In this document: one piece after another, positions 1 through 8,001 of the stretch
Layout of the letters: each line of letters begins with the position of its first letter
Numbering within the stretch: the first letter of the stretch is position 1
Assembly (NCBI GenBank): GCA_019359395.1
Contig: JAHHHK010000053.1
Coordinates: 1 to 32,024, forward strand
Reading direction: 5' to 3'
Source: Komarekiella atlantica HA4396-MV6
GTDB lineage: Bacteria; Cyanobacteriota; Cyanobacteriia; Cyanobacteriales; Nostocaceae
DNA length: 32,024 nucleotides
Translations under genes and position numbers: made by a program
The notes under the pieces: generated by a model
What the model was told of the DNA's origin: nothing
Seen by the model: the letters and a program-made list of their open reading frames with translations, nothing else
The model's database searches: none

Positions 1-37
1 GCTGGCAATAATGAACCCGCACATCCAAATTAACAAT

Positions 38-235
38 CTACAAATTTGTGACATTTTTCTCCTGTTTCGTCTGCTGTGGCTGATGTCTTTTTGCTTCTAG
101 AACAGCACCAGAAACTATTCCTCCAAACCCAATTAGGGAAGTGGCTGTGGCCCCAATTATTTGAGTGCTGAAGTACCCAAAAGCTACTAATCCTAAAAAT
201 CCAGTCACTAATGAGGTCAATTGTTTGGGTGTCAT
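38..235 (-). CDS. Small two-helix membrane protein, unknown function
   Basis: This 65-residue protein has two hydrophobic, Gly/Ala-rich stretches (about residues 8-27 and 31-47) followed by a short polar, Lys/Gln-rich tail, so it probably forms a membrane hairpin. Its ATG overlaps the TGA of the upstream 222-residue gene in an ATGA arrangement, which implies translational coupling and is the main reason to accept it over a competing 85-codon frame covering the same bases. I do not recognise a family. It is the last gene of the leftward run visible here; the run may continue past the window edge. Confidence 0.6.
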   Translation of the reverse strand: MTPKQLTSLVTGFLGLVAFGYFSTQIIGATATSLIGFGGIVSGAVLEAKRHQPQQTKQEKNVTNL

Positions 236-900
236 TGGGCGCTCCTAATTCTTTGTGTAATTCCAGGTGTTCCAGAGTAACGAGCATTCCTCAGTTCTTG
301 GAACCGAGTCACTAAATTACTGGTTTGTTCTTCGTAAGGGGTCGGTTCTTTTTGGGTTTTTTCAACTTGTAGCTTCTGTTGCTTCTTAGCTTTACTTTCT
401 GAATACTGGTCAGCAATCTTACCTAAGCTAATTTCTAAATCATCCTGAATACCTGCAATTGCTGAACGAGAACCCCCAACTATTTGCCTGAACTTGGACT
501 CTAGGTTAGCCAGAGATGTAGACAGGTTTTTCTCTAGCTCGGCATGTTGCACTCTAGCTTCAGCGACATGTTCACTAACTTCCGCCTGCTTTTCACGGAC
601 TTTGTGCAGAGCTTTGAGGTAGCGGCTAGTAGCTGTCGAGTATTCAGTCCAGTTTTTTTGCTGAAACTCTGCACCTTTGGCTTTATCTAAGGCATCAGCA
701 ACATCTGCGTCTGTTAAGTCGCCAAATACTTTAATATCAACAGGCAGCATATCAGCAATCCGCTGTGCATTTGCCCATACTGCTGACTCTAAGCCAAAAT
801 GAGAGTCAGGAAATACCAGAGTTTTGCTAACATCGCCGCTAAAATCGGACAGATTTAACGCTCCATCTTTGGGAGCTTCTGACTTAGATCCTCTGACCAT
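232..900 (-). CDS. Coiled-coil protein of unknown function
   Basis: This 222-residue, highly charged protein has a folded-looking N-terminal part (residues 1-80) followed by long heptad-like helices (about 85-185) rich in Glu, Lys, Gln and Ala. The C-terminus is basic. A GAGG ribosome-binding site lies 6 bases before the ATG. It follows the 133-residue gene by only two bases and is coupled to the downstream membrane peptide, so the three are probably one operon. The layout of soluble head, coiled coil and neighbouring membrane peptide would suit a membrane-tethered complex, but that is inference. No enzyme motif is visible. Confidence 0.7.
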   Translation of the reverse strand: MVRGSKSEAPKDGALNLSDFSGDVSKTLVFPDSHFGLESAVWANAQRIADMLPVDIKVFGDLTDADVADALDKAKGAEFQQKNWTEYSTATSRYLKALHKVREKQAEVSEHVAEARVQHAELEKNLSTSLANLESKFRQIVGGSRSAIAGIQDDLEISLGKIADQYSESKAKKQQKLQVEKTQKEPTPYEEQTSNLVTRFQELRNARYSGTPGITQRIRSAQ

Positions 901-902
901 AG

Positions 903-1304
903 CTACCTCACGTCTATTAACGAACTACAGGGCTGATATTCTACAAATACGTCATCTTCAAATTCAAACCACTCTCCATTAAGAGGGCGAAAAAAACGAG
1001 TATTCTGCTCTAATTTGACTTCTAAATTAATCTCAGGAAATTTAAAAATATTCTCCTTTTCAATCACCCTTGTTAATTCAGTATCGATACCGACTCTCAT
1101 CCCTAGATGCAAAGTTATCCCTGCTTTTTTGTACTTCTGCCAGTAGTAGGAGAACTCGTTCTTATCCAGGAAATTAACGTTAATCTTGGGGATACCACCT
1201 TCAAACAAAATTGCAAAAATTCCTAGTGGCTCGTAATGAATCTTGGCTATTCCCAAGTTGTTTTCGTAACACCAATAGGCTCTGTGGAAGTAGGCTGTTT
1301 GCAA
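903..1304 (-). CDS. Hypothetical protein, TTG start
   Basis: This 133-residue protein is rich in aromatics (many Phe, Tyr and Trp) with alternating hydrophobic strands, so it is probably a small mixed alpha/beta fold. The start codon is TTG, preceded by GGAG at about 9 bases. It overlaps the 3' end of the upstream 210-residue gene by 58 bases in another frame, an unusually long overlap. A later start is possible, but no in-frame ATG occurs until mid-protein. I do not recognise the family. It sits in the same leftward operon as the coiled-coil gene that follows. Confidence 0.55.
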   Translation of the reverse strand: MQTAYFHRAYWCYENNLGIAKIHYEPLGIFAILFEGGIPKINVNFLDKNEFSYYWQKYKKAGITLHLGMRVGIDTELTRVIEKENIFKFPEINLEVKLEQNTRFFRPLNGEWFEFEDDVFVEYQPCSSLIDVR

Positions 1305-1879
1305 AACTTTTTCTCCAACTTTTTAATCAACATCTTTGCTAGTGACTGCCATACCAATGACCAAGCGCGTCCATTTCGCATCTTTAATTGAGCAGCTAAA
1401 ATGTCTGATTGCGACGGGATGATACTGCCATATCTTTCAAGGTTGTCAATTGCCTGACGAAAGCTTACAACTTCATCTTCCGTTGTCGGTAAATCGGGAG
1501 CAACAGCTGCACTTAATCTTTCCATCACCCCGCTGAGTGTTGCTGACTCTGATTTTATCCTTTGCAACTCCTCACTCATTGCATCTATCGCAGCTAAATT
1601 GGAATCGGCGATCGCTGTTTGAAATTCCATCAACTGAGTTTCAATTTGTCGTTGTACTTCTTCACTGATGATTTGGGTAATCTCAGCAAATCCTCGCCCC
1701 TGTTTAAGCGTGTCAATAAACTCCTGAATCTCAGGCGACAGAGAAGAGGCAGGGGAGGAATTGGGAGAAAGAAAATTATTATAGAATAGCTCTTTTTCTC
1801 CAAGAGCTCCTCTTCTCCCCCTGCCCCCCTTGCTTTCTTCTTCAGGCGATGCTTGGGGTGCACTCGAATTTTCCATCAT
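1247..1879 (-). CDS. Hypothetical coiled-coil protein
   Basis: This 210-residue protein has a low-complexity N-terminus (Ser/Glu/Gly, about residues 1-50). Helical, coiled-coil-like sequence follows from about 55 to 125, and the C-terminus is basic with aromatic residues. Two consecutive ATGs begin it. Its first 38 bases overlap the end of the 174-residue gene, so its translation is probably coupled to that gene. The Ser/Gly-rich N-terminal segment may be poorly ordered, and a later start is possible. No catalytic motif or known domain is recognised. Together with its neighbours it resembles a set of interacting helical proteins. Confidence 0.6.
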   Translation of the reverse strand: MMENSSAPQASPEEESKGGRGRRGALGEKELFYNNFLSPNSSPASSLSPEIQEFIDTLKQGRGFAEITQIISEEVQRQIETQLMEFQTAIADSNLAAIDAMSEELQRIKSESATLSGVMERLSAAVAPDLPTTEDEVVSFRQAIDNLERYGSIIPSQSDILAAQLKMRNGRAWSLVWQSLAKMLIKKLEKKFCKQPTSTEPIGVTKTTWE

Positions 1880-2366
1880 CTAAATCCTTCCACTCCAGTT
1901 TCACACCTACTTGGGCTGCAAATCCATCAATCGTTTGTTTCATCGTTTCATAAGGCAAATAGTCACAACTATCAATCAGTTTTTCGAGGTCTACGTCGAT
2001 GAACTGTTTTCGGATAGCTGCTAATTTCTCTGTTTTTCTTTGTGCTATCTCTTTTCTGGCTGATTGTTTCCCCTTTTCTTTTGCCTGTTCAATTGCCTCT
2101 AACCTAGCGATTTCAAATGCCTTAGTAACTTTTTCCTCTTGCGTTGCTTGTTGAGCAATCTGCTGCTGCTCTCGTACTAATCGCTCAAAAATTGCTAGGC
2201 GCAAGTCGTCGTCAAAAGCTATTTCCAGTTGCTCAATCATCAGTGAAAAAGCACTTGGCACTGGCACTAACTTTTGTTCTGTGCCCTTAATTATTTTTCT
2301 CGACTGTGACTCTATTGATGTTTGTACTTCTGTTCCTTGTACTGTCAATTCACCTTTGCGTACCAT
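1842..2366 (-). CDS. Hypothetical helical protein
   Basis: This 174-residue protein is dominated by one long charged helix (about residues 60-125, rich in Glu, Lys, Gln and Arg) between a Thr/Gln-rich N-terminus and a compact C-terminal segment ending in Asp/Trp-containing turns. A GGAG ribosome-binding site 5 bases upstream supports the ATG. It begins the overlapping chain 174 aa, 210 aa, 133 aa, 222 aa, 65 aa on the minus strand, so a promoter in the 2367-2490 gap is plausible. Family not recognised. Confidence 0.65.
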   Translation of the reverse strand: MVRKGELTVQGTEVQTSIESQSRKIIKGTEQKLVPVPSAFSLMIEQLEIAFDDDLRLAIFERLVREQQQIAQQATQEEKVTKAFEIARLEAIEQAKEKGKQSARKEIAQRKTEKLAAIRKQFIDVDLEKLIDSCDYLPYETMKQTIDGFAAQVGVKLEWKDLDDGKFECTPSIA

Positions 2367-2490
2367 ATTTTCTCCTTAATGATTAGAACTCAGAAAATTC
2401 TGACCTCTTAGCTGAAATTGCAATATTCTCCGCACAACAAGAAATTAATTGTGGAGCTGAAAACGTTATTGAATCCGTCTAATAGTCGAA

Positions 2491-3306
2491 TCATGCAACC
2501 CTCCTGTTTGATGCGATCTTTCTCCACTGTCCCAGTTCAGAAACCGAATAATGCTTGCGCTGACTAAAATCGCCCCACTTATATAAAGTACGAATTGAAA
2601 CTTTATAGCCACACATCGCCAAATATCTGTGTAAGTCTTTTCCCTTACACCCTCTCATCTGCCAAGAGTGCCACATCTTGGCACTGGATGCTGTTTCCAT
2701 CGTCATCACCCGACGTGATGCACTCGTCATCATTACTATCAATTGACGCACCAATGGAAACTTTTTTGTCGGATTATCATGCCTCCAACAAGCCATATAT
2801 GTTAACAACGAGGCCTTACCCTCATCCACAAAGCGTTCATACTTGGGGATACCTAAATACTGCTTCCAACTAGCCCAACAATTTCTTGATATTTCCCGGT
2901 TTAGAATCCGGTCACAGCACTTTTTCACCTCACTTAACGCTATCTTGGGGGGTTGTTGTTTAACTTCATCTGCTACAAAAGCCTCACCGGAGTTTACCTG
3001 ATTACAGTACTTGTCAAATACTTCCTCCAACTTATATTCGTTAGCTTTGTAGTACTCCCTCAAACTTCGATAAGTCACTTTGCAACGTGGATAATGCTTA
3101 CGTAACCAGGCCAAACACAACAACATTTGCGTTTGTTCTTGTGTGTATTTTCGTGCTTTTACTTTCTTGCCTTGGGCATAACAAGCACCTGCTAATCGCT
3201 CCCATTCATACCATGTGCGATTGCTGATTTGGCATCCGCGAATCTTTTCACATTGGTTTCTCAAATTGATTGATTGGCTTATCCAATCTTCTATGACTAC
3301 TGGCAT
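2491..3306 (-). CDS. Putative DNA-binding protein with three repeated helix-turn-helix-like units
   Basis: This 271-residue basic, Trp/Tyr-rich protein contains a repeated motif of the form (I/V)S-x-R-x-x-(Y/W)-x-W: ISNRTWYEW near residue 27, ISRNCWASW near 139 and VSIRTLYKW near 236. Each is followed by a Lys/Tyr-rich segment and a short helix containing a conserved Trp. The motif resembles the recognition helix and first wing of MerR-type or similar HTH domains, so I infer three tandem DNA-binding units. No ribosome-binding site precedes the ATG. Its 5' end overlaps the 73-residue gene by 59 bases. It could regulate the small-gene operon, but this is not demonstrated. Confidence 0.6.
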   Translation of the reverse strand: MPVVIEDWISQSINLRNQCEKIRGCQISNRTWYEWERLAGACYAQGKKVKARKYTQEQTQMLLCLAWLRKHYPRCKVTYRSLREYYKANEYKLEEVFDKYCNQVNSGEAFVADEVKQQPPKIALSEVKKCCDRILNREISRNCWASWKQYLGIPKYERFVDEGKASLLTYMACWRHDNPTKKFPLVRQLIVMMTSASRRVMTMETASSAKMWHSWQMRGCKGKDLHRYLAMCGYKVSIRTLYKWGDFSQRKHYSVSELGQWRKIASNRRVA

Positions 3307-3469
3307 GGTTAAACGAGTGCAAAATCAAAGTGGCTGTCAAAATTGAAAGAGTAATTGCCATAACGGCTGTACAAAATTCTAACAAACCTGACGAATTTCT
3401 TTCTTCGGTTTCTATTGTTTCAGTTGTTCCATCAAAAGATGTTTTGGTGTATTTCTCTTTCTTGTACAC
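3248..3469 (-). CDS. Small single-pass membrane protein, GTG start
   Basis: This 73-residue protein has a charged, Thr/Glu-rich N-terminus, one hydrophobic helix (about residues 28-51) and a basic, His/Arg-containing tail, which suggests a single-pass membrane peptide. The start is GTG with GGAAG about 9 bases upstream. It overlaps the start of the downstream HTH-repeat gene by 59 bases in a different frame, so one of the two starts may be misassigned. Function unknown. Confidence 0.45.
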   Translation of the reverse strand: MYKKEKYTKTSFDGTTETIETEERNSSGLLEFCTAVMAITLSILTATLILHSFNHASSHRRLDKPINQFEKPM

Positions 3470-3801
3470 ATTGCGTTACTTCCGTATATATGGATACCTG
3501 TACTCGTTCTTGCCGTACTACACTCAACGCCACCTCAAGAAAAATGTGTACCCATTTTTCGGTATTTGAGAATCGAATTATCTACACTTCACTTGCTAAC
3601 GTTCTGCTGAATCGGCTCCTGGCAAAGATTTCAGTTTTGTAGTTTTACAGTAACACGTTACTCGATAATTCTTGGTAATCTCTGACAAGCCTATTTTTGG
3701 TAAATTCAGCAGAATGAATGTAGTCTGTCATTAAAGGCAAAAAGCTATTAAATGCTTGCACTGTAGTTGTATTAGGCTGTAATCACCAGGAAATCAGTAG
3801 T
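3470..3801. other. Gene-free gap with inverted repeats
   Basis: No convincing gene lies in these 332 bases. Two symmetric features stand out: TTCTGCTGAAT (3602-3612) is repeated in inverted orientation at 3704-3714, and AGTAAC-AC-GTTACT (3649-3662) lies between them. These could be operators, or the ends of a small decayed element of about 113 bp. I cannot tell which from this sequence alone. Confidence 0.35.
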
Positions 3802-4134
3802 TCATTTTTTTGAGCAACTCGACGCATAGACTGGTTTTTGCTGTACTGAGCCTCTATGTATTTTTTGTAAGGCTGCTAGCCTGGCATCTACATCGACTCC
3901 ATAGCTTTTGAATGTCTCGTCTAGTTGCTGGCGTGTCATTTGACAGAAGCGTGATTTGCTGTTTCTTCCATGTTTTAGTCCTAAGAAAATCTGTAGCTCT
4001 AAAACTTGTTTAATCTCCTGCCAACTTAGGTAAGCCTGTCCAAATAAATCCAGAGCCTTCAGATACTTATTTATTGTGTCTTTGGATTGAATTCTTAGTA
4101 AATCTCGGCATTCTTTAACGCTTAGATACTCCAT
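3802..4134 (-). CDS. Hypothetical protein, possibly DNA-binding
   Basis: This 110-residue basic protein begins with a segment (residues 1-40) resembling an excisionase/MerR-like HTH: an LSVKECRDLLRI helix, a turn and a second helix, then YLSWQEIKQVL as a possible wing. The middle is rich in Lys/Arg and the tail is Gln/Ser/Lys-rich. No ribosome-binding site is obvious before the ATG. It stands alone between two gaps on the minus strand. A small regulatory DNA-binding protein is the best guess. Confidence 0.5.
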   Translation of the reverse strand: MEYLSVKECRDLLRIQSKDTINKYLKALDLFGQAYLSWQEIKQVLELQIFLGLKHGRNSKSRFCQMTRQQLDETFKSYGVDVDARLAALQKIHRGSVQQKPVYASSCSKK

Positions 4135-4228
4135 TGGTTAGTCGAACTGTTGAACCATATTTTTAGAATAATAAAAGCACTCTCAAAGCGCCATTAACTT
4201 AGTAAATGATTTAGTTATTGCTTAGCAA

Positions 4229-4438
4229 TTAATCAAAAAAAAGGGGTTTGGGTGGTTCCTGCCCGTTCTCTCTGATGAAATCTAGTAACTGTGATATTCT
4301 GCACGCCATTGCTGATGGATTTGTTTTGTTACTAGTCGCTAATTTTTGCCTACGATAGCCTACCTCACTCATGCAGTGTTCATAGGCTACTGCGATCGGT
4401 TTGAGTTTGTATTTGGCTTCATACTCTTGAGGTGTCAT
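4229..4438 (-). CDS. Small hypothetical protein
   Basis: This 69-residue basic protein has mostly helical propensity and ends in a Pro-rich tail. A HIP1 octamer (GCGATCGC) lies just upstream of the ATG and no ribosome-binding site is evident. The composition (MTPQEYEAKYKLKPIAVAYEH start) looks like a real small plasmid/phage protein rather than a random frame, but no family is recognised. Confidence 0.45.
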   Translation of the reverse strand: MTPQEYEAKYKLKPIAVAYEHCMSEVGYRRQKLATSNKTNPSAMACRISQLLDFIRENGQEPPKPLFFD

Positions 4439-4608
4439 ACTGCGATCGCTCTCCCGTTAAAAACCTAGACAGGGGGTAGTCCTCCGGTGGTCACACACTG
4501 GGGGCATTTTGCTGAATCCTATCATATTTACCTTAAAACTGTGGCAATGTGAGATAGAATTATGGTTATTGCAACTAAAACTAGCATTCTTATGAAACTC
4601 CAAAAATA

Positions 4609-5124
4609 ATGGCTTATCAGTTTCCTCTCTCCTACTATTACGTCACAGAGCAAGACGATAAACGGCTTGAAAAATTCAGTGAAGCTTCTGGTGATTCCAG
4701 GCAGACTTTGATTATGCAATATGTACGGGGATGGCTCGGACGCCATCGCCTATACTATGTAGCATTATCAAGGTTAGATATTGCACATAGGCAAATCAAT
4801 GAGGATCAATGGGTAGAGACAGTTGTCAATCAAGGATTTGATGCTTTGCCTGAATATAAAACACCCATAGTAGATGGCGAAATTCCACCAAACCCATTAG
4901 CTCATATTGTTTTGCCGGGAAACATGGTCAGGAGAGACATCAACTACATTGCACTAACCAAACAAAACTATCTACTTCTTAGAACCGCAATTTACTTTGA
5001 TACATCCAAAATCGCTCAGTACATTTCCAAAATTATCTACGAACAACTAGCGCGAAACTGGGATAATCTTTATGCTGCTCAAGTTGCGGCGGAAAACTCT
5101 AACGATTGGCTCCGAGGTGAATAA
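4609..5124 (+). CDS. Hypothetical protein, first gene of a two-gene operon
   Basis: This 171-residue protein contains two similar helical blocks, each built around aromatic-rich sequence followed by an Ile/Leu-rich helix (roughly residues 8-45 and 110-155). Phrases such as TEQDDKRLEKF and LTKQNYLLLRTAIYF appear in equivalent places, so it may be an internal duplication of a small helical or ribbon-helix-helix-like module. The next gene starts two bases after its stop. The family is not recognised. The opposite strand carries the preceding genes, so 4439-4608 is a divergent promoter region. Confidence 0.65.
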   Translation: MAYQFPLSYYYVTEQDDKRLEKFSEASGDSRQTLIMQYVRGWLGRHRLYYVALSRLDIAHRQINEDQWVETVVNQGFDALPEYKTPIVDGEIPPNPLAHIVLPGNMVRRDINYIALTKQNYLLLRTAIYFDTSKIAQYISKIIYEQLARNWDNLYAAQVAAENSNDWLRGE

Positions 5125-5126
5125 CT

Positions 5127-5453
5127 ATGCAAGCAGTATCCACAGAACTAACATTAGAACGGGTTAATCAAGCTGTCAGCGCTATCCTTGAAGTCTTAGG
5201 AACTCCCGAAACTGAACTACACATCAAAGCCCTAGCTGCTTTCAAAAGTGGTGATCATCAGACTGTCAAGCGTTTGGCTTCAACTAATTTGTCTGATTAT
5301 TACGTTAAGTCTTTGGGATACTTGGGCGGGGCGCTCAAATTGACTCCCAACACCGACACCATCCTGGCTGAGTCAGCACGTTCCGCAGCTGATTTTGTAA
5401 AAGACAGAGCATTAAAACAGCTTGGGGAAGCGATCTCCACCGCACTTGATTAA
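5127..5453 (+). CDS. Hypothetical helical protein, second gene of the operon
   Basis: This 108-residue, probably all-helical protein has a GAGGTG ribosome-binding site lying inside the end of the preceding gene, about 7 bases before the ATG, so the two are translationally linked. It is Ala/Leu/Thr-rich with no Cys and no membrane segment. It ends shortly before a hairpin terminator. The partner relationship with the 171-residue protein suggests a two-component small complex, but no function can be assigned. Confidence 0.65.
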   Translation: MQAVSTELTLERVNQAVSAILEVLGTPETELHIKALAAFKSGDHQTVKRLASTNLSDYYVKSLGYLGGALKLTPNTDTILAESARSAADFVKDRALKQLGEAISTALD

Positions 5454-5472
5454 AATCACTTGCTCATTTACG

Positions 5473-5512
5473 ATAGCCCTCGCCTCTATAAATAAGATGG
5501 GGGCTATTTTTG
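5473..5512 (+). terminator. Rho-independent-type terminator
   Basis: ATAGCCC (5473-5479) pairs with GGGCTAT (5501-5507) around a 21-base loop and runs straight into TTTTT. It lies 20 bases after the stop of the 108-residue gene and closes the two-gene plus-strand operon. Confidence 0.65.
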
Positions 5513-5810
5513 TGCTTCCCTAATTGCTTGTTTGGTTGTATCCGTAATGGTTGCTATATTTCTCTTGCTTTTGGCTAATCGTATTGAGGGTAGGGGAAAC
5601 TGGGGAAGCAGTATGAGGTAAGAAAATGATTAAGTTCTAGTTAGATCAGCAAAAAAAATTAGCTGGAAAAAGAATCTACACATTTTTTGTGCAATTTTCC
5701 TAACTTCAAGACCCTTTTATCTTACGAAAACGCATTACTGCAATCCAATTCTTCCCCTACCAAATATTTCTAGAAGTTATATAAAATGCTTCATCTTCGT
5801 ACTATTTGTT
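5513..5810. other. AT-rich intergenic gap
   Basis: I see no gene here. The gap lies between a plus-strand terminator and the 3' end of the minus-strand RTX gene. A GGTAGGGGA near 5590 has its complement TCCCCTACC near 5752, which is too far apart and too short to interpret. Confidence 0.3.
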
Positions 5811-6974
5811 TTAAACCAGTTGAATGTCTAGAGCCGTTTGAAAACCAATAGGCTTGTTTTCAATGATGGCGAATCTAGATTCTTGGAAGAACAAAGAACC
5901 ATTTAAAGGATTATAACTGAAGTCGCTGATTCCTATAGCACCAAATCCTGCTTGAGAAATCTGAATTTTATCACCTTCAACAGCTTTGAAGTCTTTGATT
6001 ACGTCAACACCCTCTAATACATTGGTGAAAACAAATTTATCTGCCCCTAGCCCACCAGTAAGAATATCGTTACCTAGCCCACCAGAAAGACTATCATTAC
6101 CACTCTTACCAGAAAGTGTATCATTCCCGCCATTGCCAAATAAAAGGTTATTTTGCCTGTCTCCAACAATGGTGTCACCTTGATTTGTACCTTTGACATT
6201 ATCAAAATTGATAAATGTAAATGTCACTGTGCCTATGTTAGGAACATCCTTAATTATGAAACTTTGAGTTTCAAGGTTAACATTGACTGATGCATCTCCA
6301 ACTAACAAGGGTGCTGAAGGAGCAATTGAGGCATCTATAGTGTTATTTACTGCACTAGCATCAGCAACAAGCTTTTCAAAATTGACAAGTAAATCTGTAC
6401 CTAGCCCACCTCCTTTTTTAAGAGTTCCATCAATGAAGATAGTAGAGCTTACACCTATTCTGCTGTAATCAGCTGTATCAGTACCATCTCCGCCATTCAA
6501 GGTATCATTACCTGCGCTGGCTCTAATAATGTCATTGCCACCACTGCCAGATAATTCATTATCTTGAGCATCACCAGTAATCCTGTCATTTTGATTTGTG
6601 CCAATTACATTGACAAAATTTTTCACCTTGACTACCACTGGCGGCAAACCTACAGGTCTGATCTCTAATCTTTCTTTTGATAAATCAGCGACTATTGATA
6701 CATTTGTATTGTCAGAAGTAGCATCAATGCTGTTAGCCTGTCCAGTCGCACCAATCACGCTCTCAAAGAAATCTCTAAACGTGTCAGTTCCAATCGCACC
6801 TTTTTGGATAAGTACTGGTTGAATAATTACAGCTTGTCCTAAACCACTGTAGTCAATAACATCGCGACCATCTCCCCCAGTAATAATATCGTTGCCTGCA
6901 CTGCCGATAAATCTGTCATTCCCAGCAGTTCCGACCAAAGTATCGTCTGCATCTGTGCCTATGATTGTTGCCAT
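5811..6974 (-). CDS. RTX (hemolysin-type calcium-binding repeat) protein
   Basis: This 387-residue protein carries Gly/Asp nonapeptides of the GGxGxDxUx type in three blocks: residues 15-42, 127-168 and 264-312. Such repeats form Ca2+-filled parallel beta-rolls after type I secretion. Between the blocks are two homologous beta-rich inserts of about 90 residues, each opening with DYS and closing with a GTNQ-D motif, so the protein is an internal duplication. The C-terminus (about 313-387, ADKFVF then VIKDF) matches the usual RTX secretion region. There is no N-terminal signal peptide, as expected for type I export. No protease or lipase domain is visible, and no HlyB/D/TolC partner lies in the window. 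Role: extracellular or sheath protein, inferred. Confidence 0.88.
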   Translation of the reverse strand: MATIIGTDADDTLVGTAGNDRFIGSAGNDIITGGDGRDVIDYSGLGQAVIIQPVLIQKGAIGTDTFRDFFESVIGATGQANSIDATSDNTNVSIVADLSKERLEIRPVGLPPVVVKVKNFVNVIGTNQNDRITGDAQDNELSGSGGNDIIRASAGNDTLNGGDGTDTADYSRIGVSSTIFIDGTLKKGGGLGTDLLVNFEKLVADASAVNNTIDASIAPSAPLLVGDASVNVNLETQSFIIKDVPNIGTVTFTFINFDNVKGTNQGDTIVGDRQNNLLFGNGGNDTLSGKSGNDSLSGGLGNDILTGGLGADKFVFTNVLEGVDVIKDFKAVEGDKIQISQAGFGAIGISDFSYNPLNGSLFFQESRFAIIENKPIGFQTALDIQLV

Positions 6975-7097
6975 AATTTAGCTGTCCTGGTATTAAAGTA
7001 ACTGCTGTATACTATCTTGTTATTGACCACTCTGTATTGAAAATACACAGCATAGAAGTTGATTTTTCAAGAAAGTGTAATTATTTTTACAGTTAAA

Positions 7098-7373
7098 TTA
7101 CGATGCTTTCCTTTGATTGATCAACAGACTTCGCAAATACCGCCGACACTCCGCCTCGCCCTTGTATATGAGAATGCGGAGGGCCTCGATTTCCTGCACT
7201 GAAGAAACACAAATTTCCGCGATCGCACTAATCAAATTCTGCTGTGAGCGCACATAACAGAGATGTTGCTGCTCTAGTTCAGCAACCTTGGATTTCAACT
7301 GCTGAATCTGCCGCAATGCTTTGGTCGAGGAAGATTCTCTGCGCTGAAAATCGTTGTCTACAGATAACCGCAT
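7098..7373 (-). CDS. Small coiled-coil protein
   Basis: I place the start at the ATG at 7373 because AAAGGAG sits 7 bases upstream. The open frame continues upstream to 7535 but overlaps another real gene there. The resulting 91-residue protein has a Ser/Arg-rich N-terminus, a coiled-coil segment with Gln/Leu/Lys heptads (about residues 20-45) and a Glu/Ile-rich helix containing two Cys. It is the last gene of the leftward run from 9884 to 7098. Family not recognised. Confidence 0.6.
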   Translation of the reverse strand: MRLSVDNDFQRRESSSTKALRQIQQLKSKVAELEQQHLCYVRSQQNLISAIAEICVSSVQEIEALRILIYKGEAECRRYLRSLLINQRKAS

Positions 7374-7440
7374 GTTGTAACTCCTTTGTATGTTTAGGTT
7401 AATACCTCGATTGTTGGGGTATTTGCTTCCTTCGGGTTCG

Positions 7441-7641
7441 TTAATTCTGTGCAAACTCTTCAACGCTATGCAATTCTCGTTTAATAATTTGTGCTCCCAA
7501 CTCCCGACGCTGGCCCTTAGAGTTTGTGAATACATATCGGGCTTGCTCTAGACACTGGCGCTCGTGGCTGTACCGTAGTTGATTGCCACGAAATAGGTAT
7601 AGCTTGCCCGTAGTCAGGGAGATTTTATTCTGCTTGAGCAC
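7441..7641 (-). CDS. Small basic hypothetical protein
   Basis: This 66-residue basic protein has alternating beta-like strands (TGKLYLFRGNQLRYSHERQ) followed by Arg/Gln-rich sequence and an acidic tail. It starts five bases after the stop of the upstream gene. The pattern 'K-L-Y-L-F-R-G' then 'A-R-Y-V-F-T-N' suggests a small beta-sheet domain. No family is recognised; its tight spacing within the minus-strand run supports it as a gene. Confidence 0.55.
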   Translation of the reverse strand: MLKQNKISLTTGKLYLFRGNQLRYSHERQCLEQARYVFTNSKGQRRELGAQIIKRELHSVEEFAQN

Positions 7642-7646
7642 GACTA

Positions 7647-7790
7647 TTACCTCTTCGGTGGTTCGTTTTGGGCTAATACTATTGCAAAGTCGTAAATCGT
7701 TACTTCTAGCTCTGGCTCTGGTTTTACCTCTGCTTCTGGTTGGAGTTGCGGATTACCCAGCCCTACCGCTTGTTTAATTTCTTGTTCCAC
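7647..7790 (-). CDS. Very small acidic peptide gene, GTG start
   Basis: The open frame could begin at a TTG at 7829, but GAGG lies 7 bases before a GTG at 7790, and using that start leaves only a 17-base overlap with the upstream gene. The 47-residue product is rich in Glu/Pro/Val with a 'PEAEVKPEPELEV' stretch and a short hydrophobic patch (IYDFAIVLA). It ends 5 bases before the next gene, consistent with operon packing. Function unknown. Confidence 0.45.
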   Translation of the reverse strand: MEQEIKQAVGLGNPQLQPEAEVKPEPELEVTIYDFAIVLAQNEPPKR

Positions 7791-8001
7791 TTGAAACCTC
7801 GATTTGTTGCATGTCTTCAATCGCCCCAATCACCTCAAATAACGTATCGACAGCATCGTTAAGTACCACGTCATTTGAGGTTGAGAAGTAAGGAGAAGAC
7901 TGAATCAGTCGATACTCTGTAGTACTTTGAACGAGCCGCAAAGTCTGTTGACATCCTTGGAGAATTGCTCGTATCTCTGCTGTGGTTAGTATGATTTCCA
8001 T
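7774..8001 (-). CDS. Small hypothetical protein
   Basis: This 75-residue protein appears mostly helical, with a Ser/Tyr-rich central segment. Its ATG overlaps the stop codon of the upstream Cys-rich membrane gene (TAATG), and a purine-rich AGGA precedes it, so translation is probably coupled. It is similar in composition to the Asp/Glu-rich small helical proteins found in phage and plasmid operons. No family assigned. Confidence 0.6.
   Translation of the reverse strand: MEIILTTAEIRAILQGCQQTLRLVQSTTEYRLIQSSPYFSTSNDVVLNDAVDTLFEVIGAIEDMQQIEVSSGTRN

Noticed and set aside
5986-6822. Several plus-strand open frames inside the RTX gene
   Set aside because: They are antisense shadows of the Gly/Asp repeat codons, rich in Ser/Pro/Leu as expected from complementing that sequence.
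7374-7535. N-terminal extension of the small coiled-coil gene ending at 7098
   Set aside because: A strong AAAGGAG precedes the internal ATG at 7373 and the extension overlaps another gene.
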